A DNA stretch of 64,000 nucleotides from Ceratobasidium sp. AG-K (taxonomy: Eukaryota > Basidiomycota > Agaricomycetes > Cantharellales > Ceratobasidiaceae). Each line of letters opens with the position of its first letter. Position 1 is the stretch's first letter. Under the pieces are notes generated by a model. It saw nothing but the letters and a program-made list of their open reading frames with translations, searched no databases and was not told the DNA's origin. Of this stretch, positions 60,810 to 64,000 are shown piece by piece. Position numbers and translations under genes: made by a program. The stretch spans positions 5,456,001 through 5,520,000 of the forward strand of contig JAWNGF010000001.1 of assembly GCA_037039685.1 (NCBI GenBank). Reading direction: 5' to 3'.

Positions 60810-61109
60810 GAGCTCTTGATCGGGTCGCCGTGTCCTGAGCTGTGCAGTTGAAGATATGGATCTTGGTGTATATTGCGATATTGAAATGACTTTGTGTGCC
60901 GCCGCCTTTTCTTTTATAGTGTCCTCCTGTATATTTGTGCTTTCATCGTTTTGTATATTCTATTATTTACTTGTCTGGTTGTCTGGTTTCCATGTATGGC
61001 CTGATTGTTGATACACGTGATCAAAGGAACGCGTCGCGTGGGACCAATTGTTGTTTGCGGCTGGCCAAGCGCCGAACCAAGTTTGTTCCCGACCCTCACC
61101 CCCCTCGTC
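60810..61109. other. Intergenic region before the kinetochore gene
   Basis: 300 bases between two same-strand genes: a T-rich 3' UTR followed by a short upstream region. No gene seen. Confidence 0.4.
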
Positions 61110-64000
61110 ATGAACCGCCGACAGTCCATCGCGGTCCCCTCGCAATCTGGAAATAACAAAGAGAATGGTACTCGAGTTGCCAAAATCAAACGTGCACAGA
61201 GTATTGGAGGACCTATGGACGCACACAAGGGCGGTATTGTTGGGGCTGATGGTTTGAGCCCGAGGCGGCGCAAAAGGAGAAGTATGGTGAGTCTGATATT
61301 ATATTACCCGTTCTATGACATGCTAACGTATGGTTCAAGGTCCCTCGTAAATCAATTTTGAAGATGCACAATGAGGAGGACGAGCAGACAATGGAGATCA
61401 CGCAGGTCGTGGGTGGCATTGGGGCTGACATGACCATGGGCCGGAAGAGCCTTGCTCGACGCGTGAGCTTTGCTGCCATGGCTCAAGTTCGGTAAGTGTC
61501 TCATAGACGAGATGGATTCATATGTCTTATATTACCTTAGCATGTTTGAGCCAACTGTGAACTCGAATGCGACCGCCTCCTCCCCCCGTTCTTCCCCTGC
61601 CAACTCATCCCCCGCCAATCCCCCTGTCCCCGAAGCCTCAACTTCGAAAAGGAGTCCAGCCCCCCACGCGTCGCGCCAACAGCGAAGAGGTCGGCGAAGC
61701 CTCGATGGAGCTCGACGATGAGAGCGAGCGTAGCATGGAGGCCGGTGATAGCTTCGGAGCCGAGGAGGAACCGTTTGATGGTGGCGAGGGCGGAGGAGAG
61801 GACAGCATGGAGTTGACGGACACCTACCAGATCGGTACCCCCTCGCGACGTCGTTCTTCGGCTCCCATGGCACCCCTTCCCCCTCTGGACCGCAATGTTG
61901 ACCGACGGGACCTTAGTCGTGCTAGCGATATCGACCCTGACCCGACCGAGGAGCTGTCCAAGGACAAGGACAAGGATAGCGGAGAGTACATGGTCAAAAC
62001 CGGCAAGTCGATTGTCCCGCGGCGGAAGAGCGAGGCCTGGGCCGAGCTTCAGAGCCTCACCCATGCTGGAGGAGAGCTGGACGACGACAGCACCGCCAGC
62101 ACGATGGCCTCGGACTTCCACGGTGGATTCATTCCCGCGTCCCAAGACTCGCAGTCCGGGCCCTTTAGCTCCCAAGGCACGTACGCGACGTCAAGCTCCC
62201 AGCAAAGCGCCACCGATCGCGACATGGGGCTGGACGACGCCCTGTCCCGTCTTCGAGCTGCCAGACAGAGTATGGGTGCTGGAGAGGCCGATATCTCCAT
62301 CGACGATGATGACGACAACCGCTCGAGCTCTAGCGGGGACTTTGAGGGCCAGTTCGACGATGAGGAGCGAACCATGGACGTGACGGCTATAACCGGTGGA
62401 CTCAGATTCCGCACCGACGACGATGAGGATGAGGAGGCCGAGGCGGAGAGCGCATCAGCTCCTGCTCCGGACGCGCCGACAGCCCCTGCGTTTGTCTTTA
62501 CCGAACAACCCGAGGCGTCGAGTGCAACGTCCAACCCTGCTTCCAACGTCGCTCCTAACTTGCCCACCTTCGCGGTGGAACCTCCCTCACCAGCGGCTCC
62601 CGAGCCGCAAGCTCCCACTGTGCCCGCCGCCCCTATTACATTTGCTATTCCGTCGTCGCCAAAGCCAGCTGTGGCGAAACCTACCTCCCTGCCCGTCCCT
62701 GCGCCAACCTTTGCCGTCGACGCTGCACCTGGACCTTCCACCCTCACAGCGCCTTCTAATCCCGAACCCGCTCCTTCTCCCAGGGCCCGGTCGCCCCTCA
62801 CGTTTGAGGTCTCGCAGTCGCCTGTGCGTCCACCGCCCGTGTCGTGGAGTCCCCGCAATGCACCGGGGCCGTTCGAGTTCAAGCTCCCAAGTGGCAGCAC
62901 CCCTCGACGCTCTTCGTCTGCAGGGGGTTTGAACGTGATCTCCACCACCGCTCGCGCGACCACTCCTGTCCCTGCTGGAACCCCCAAGGCTGTTGATACC
63001 CCGACACGCGCTACGTCTGCGCCCCCTACACCCAAGCGCCCACGAGAGGAAGCCCAAGAGGAGGGATCAGCGAGGAAGAAGCAGGCTCTGGCGGCTCCTG
63101 AGCAAGAGAAGAAGGGCGCAGCCAAACCACCTCGCCGCCGTAGCTTCGCGCCTCGCATGTCCATGTCGATCTTGGGTCGGGCTGGTCGCAGTGCTCAAGA
63201 CGCACCTCCTGCGGCCGAACCATCCCCTCCCCGCGTCCCGTCCCCACCGCCTGCCCCGGTAGTCGAGCCTCCTGCGCCTCAATCTCCCTCGCCGGTCCGT
63301 GAACCATCTCCCATTACAGCGCGTGCAAGCCCGCCGCGCCCTACCACACCACCGAGTGCGAACCCCGTGCGCCAGGCACCCGCTTCGCCTTCACTCACTC
63401 GTGGGTCCCCGAAGCCTTCGGCATCTCTTGAGGAGATTAGAGTAGCCAGCCCGCTCCGCTCCCGCGTGAGCGCCGTGGGAACCAAATCGCCTGCACACTG
63501 GGGGGCCAGCGCGCAGAACGAACTGGAACTCGACGATGTGAGCTCTACCGATTATGGCGTTGTTTGTGGGCATACTGACCTTGTCACGCAGGTTCCCGCC
63601 ATCTCGGCGAGCGACTTTTTGAGGATGACCCGGATCTCGTTCATGGATGGGCTCACTGTCAAACGACGCTCGACTGTCGGGCTGGGTATCCTCGGTCGCA
63701 GGCAGAGCGGCGAGAACCAGCCCGTTCCTGGGGTCGCGGATTATATTACCGCGATGACCGTCGGAATTCCGCAGCTCGAGACGTTCAACTATGTGAGTGG
63801 ACAGCCGAACTTGAAAGTTTGGAATTTTATTAATGGTTACGTTTGAATAGGCCAGCAAAGAGCTCAAAGAGTACATTTCGAACGGCAAAAAGGCGATCCG
63901 TATCCTCGAAGACGATCTTGACGCCAACAACCCGTACTTGTTCAAGGAATACCTGGCAAGTGGGGAGGATGATCGTCGTGCGATTGAGGTACGTCGCTTC
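61110..64000 (+). CDS. SPC7: Kinetochore scaffold Spc7/KNL1 (Spc105), 3' end beyond window
   Basis: Binds Bub1/Bub3 and PP1 for spindle checkpoint signalling. Start MNRRQSIAVPSQSGNNKENG. Two PP1-docking motifs lie close together: SILK (VPRKSILKM) and RVSF (SLARRVSFA). MELT-type phospho-sites appear as TMEIT near the start and SMELD, SMELT and TMDVT later. A long Pro/Ser/Ala-rich linker follows, then the conserved Spc7 domain: AISASDFLRMTRISFMDGLT, VKRRSTVGLG, ADYITAMTVGIPQLETFNY and SKELKEYISNGKKAIRILED. Introns at about 61287-61340, 61493-61540, 63538-63591 and 63793-63850. Between FEPTVNSNATASS and EVGEASMELDDES (about 61570-61690) the frame changes, probably one indel in a C-run. The window ends inside the gene. 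Confidence 0.9.

Noticed and set aside
62049..63164. A 371-codon open frame opposite Spc7/KNL1
   Set aside because: Shadow of the Pro/Ser/Ala-rich linker. No domain or splice pattern.
61567..63846. Independent gene starting at 61567
   Set aside because: This frame is the continuation of Spc7/KNL1. The real start is at 61110, and the upstream exons with SILK and RVSF join it.

Overview
The window is nuclear DNA of a filamentous basidiomycete fungus, most likely an Agaricomycete. Genes are dense on both strands and cut by many introns of about 50 bases with GT(A/G)AGT donors and YAG acceptors. Several proteins are fungal in kind: the Erf4 subunit of Ras palmitoyltransferase, the Cyc8/Ssn6 corepressor, a Pap1/Yap1-type bZIP factor, a Spc7/KNL1 kinetochore protein, and a secreted GH3 beta-glucosidase with a CBM1. 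A Rhizoctonia-like source is my impression only; nothing in the window proves it.

Layout. 0-8 kb: sulfite reductase flavoprotein (MET10-like, +, many frame breaks), a coiled-coil/MQP-repeat protein (-), 6-pyruvoyl tetrahydropterin synthase (-), prohibitin (+). 8-13 kb: Pub1/TIA-1-like RNA-binding protein (+), ATG16 (-), Rab7 (+). 13-23 kb: CBM1-GH3 beta-glucosidase (+), a small divergent homeodomain protein (+), PH-domain oxysterol-binding protein (-), Erf4 (-). 23-27 kb: Cyc8/Ssn6 (-). 27.3-31 kb: gene-poor, with one doubtful proline-rich coding stretch. 31-36 kb: a 61-residue SERF-type protein, an F-box protein and 6-phosphogluconate dehydrogenase (all +). 36-45 kb: Ku80 (-), Brr6-like nuclear-envelope protein (+), Get3 ATPase (+), bZIP factor (-). 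45-51 kb: a homeodomain gene with an Arg-Gly tract, then a duplicated block holding a dead and a live DUF1349 gene. 52-64 kb: aquaglyceroporin (-), aconitase (-), a Swt1-like PIN endonuclease (+), and the 5' part of Spc7/KNL1 (+), cut by the window end.

Most genes are unrelated housekeeping genes; there is no biosynthetic cluster, CRISPR array or intact transposon. Two things stand out. First, a tandem duplication at 45.8-51.2 kb in which each copy has kept a different gene intact. Second, isolated frame breaks recur inside strongly conserved genes (Rab7, Get3, Brr6, PTPS, ATG16, MET10). Most of those I could phase fit one missing base, which points to deletion-type assembly errors rather than gene death.
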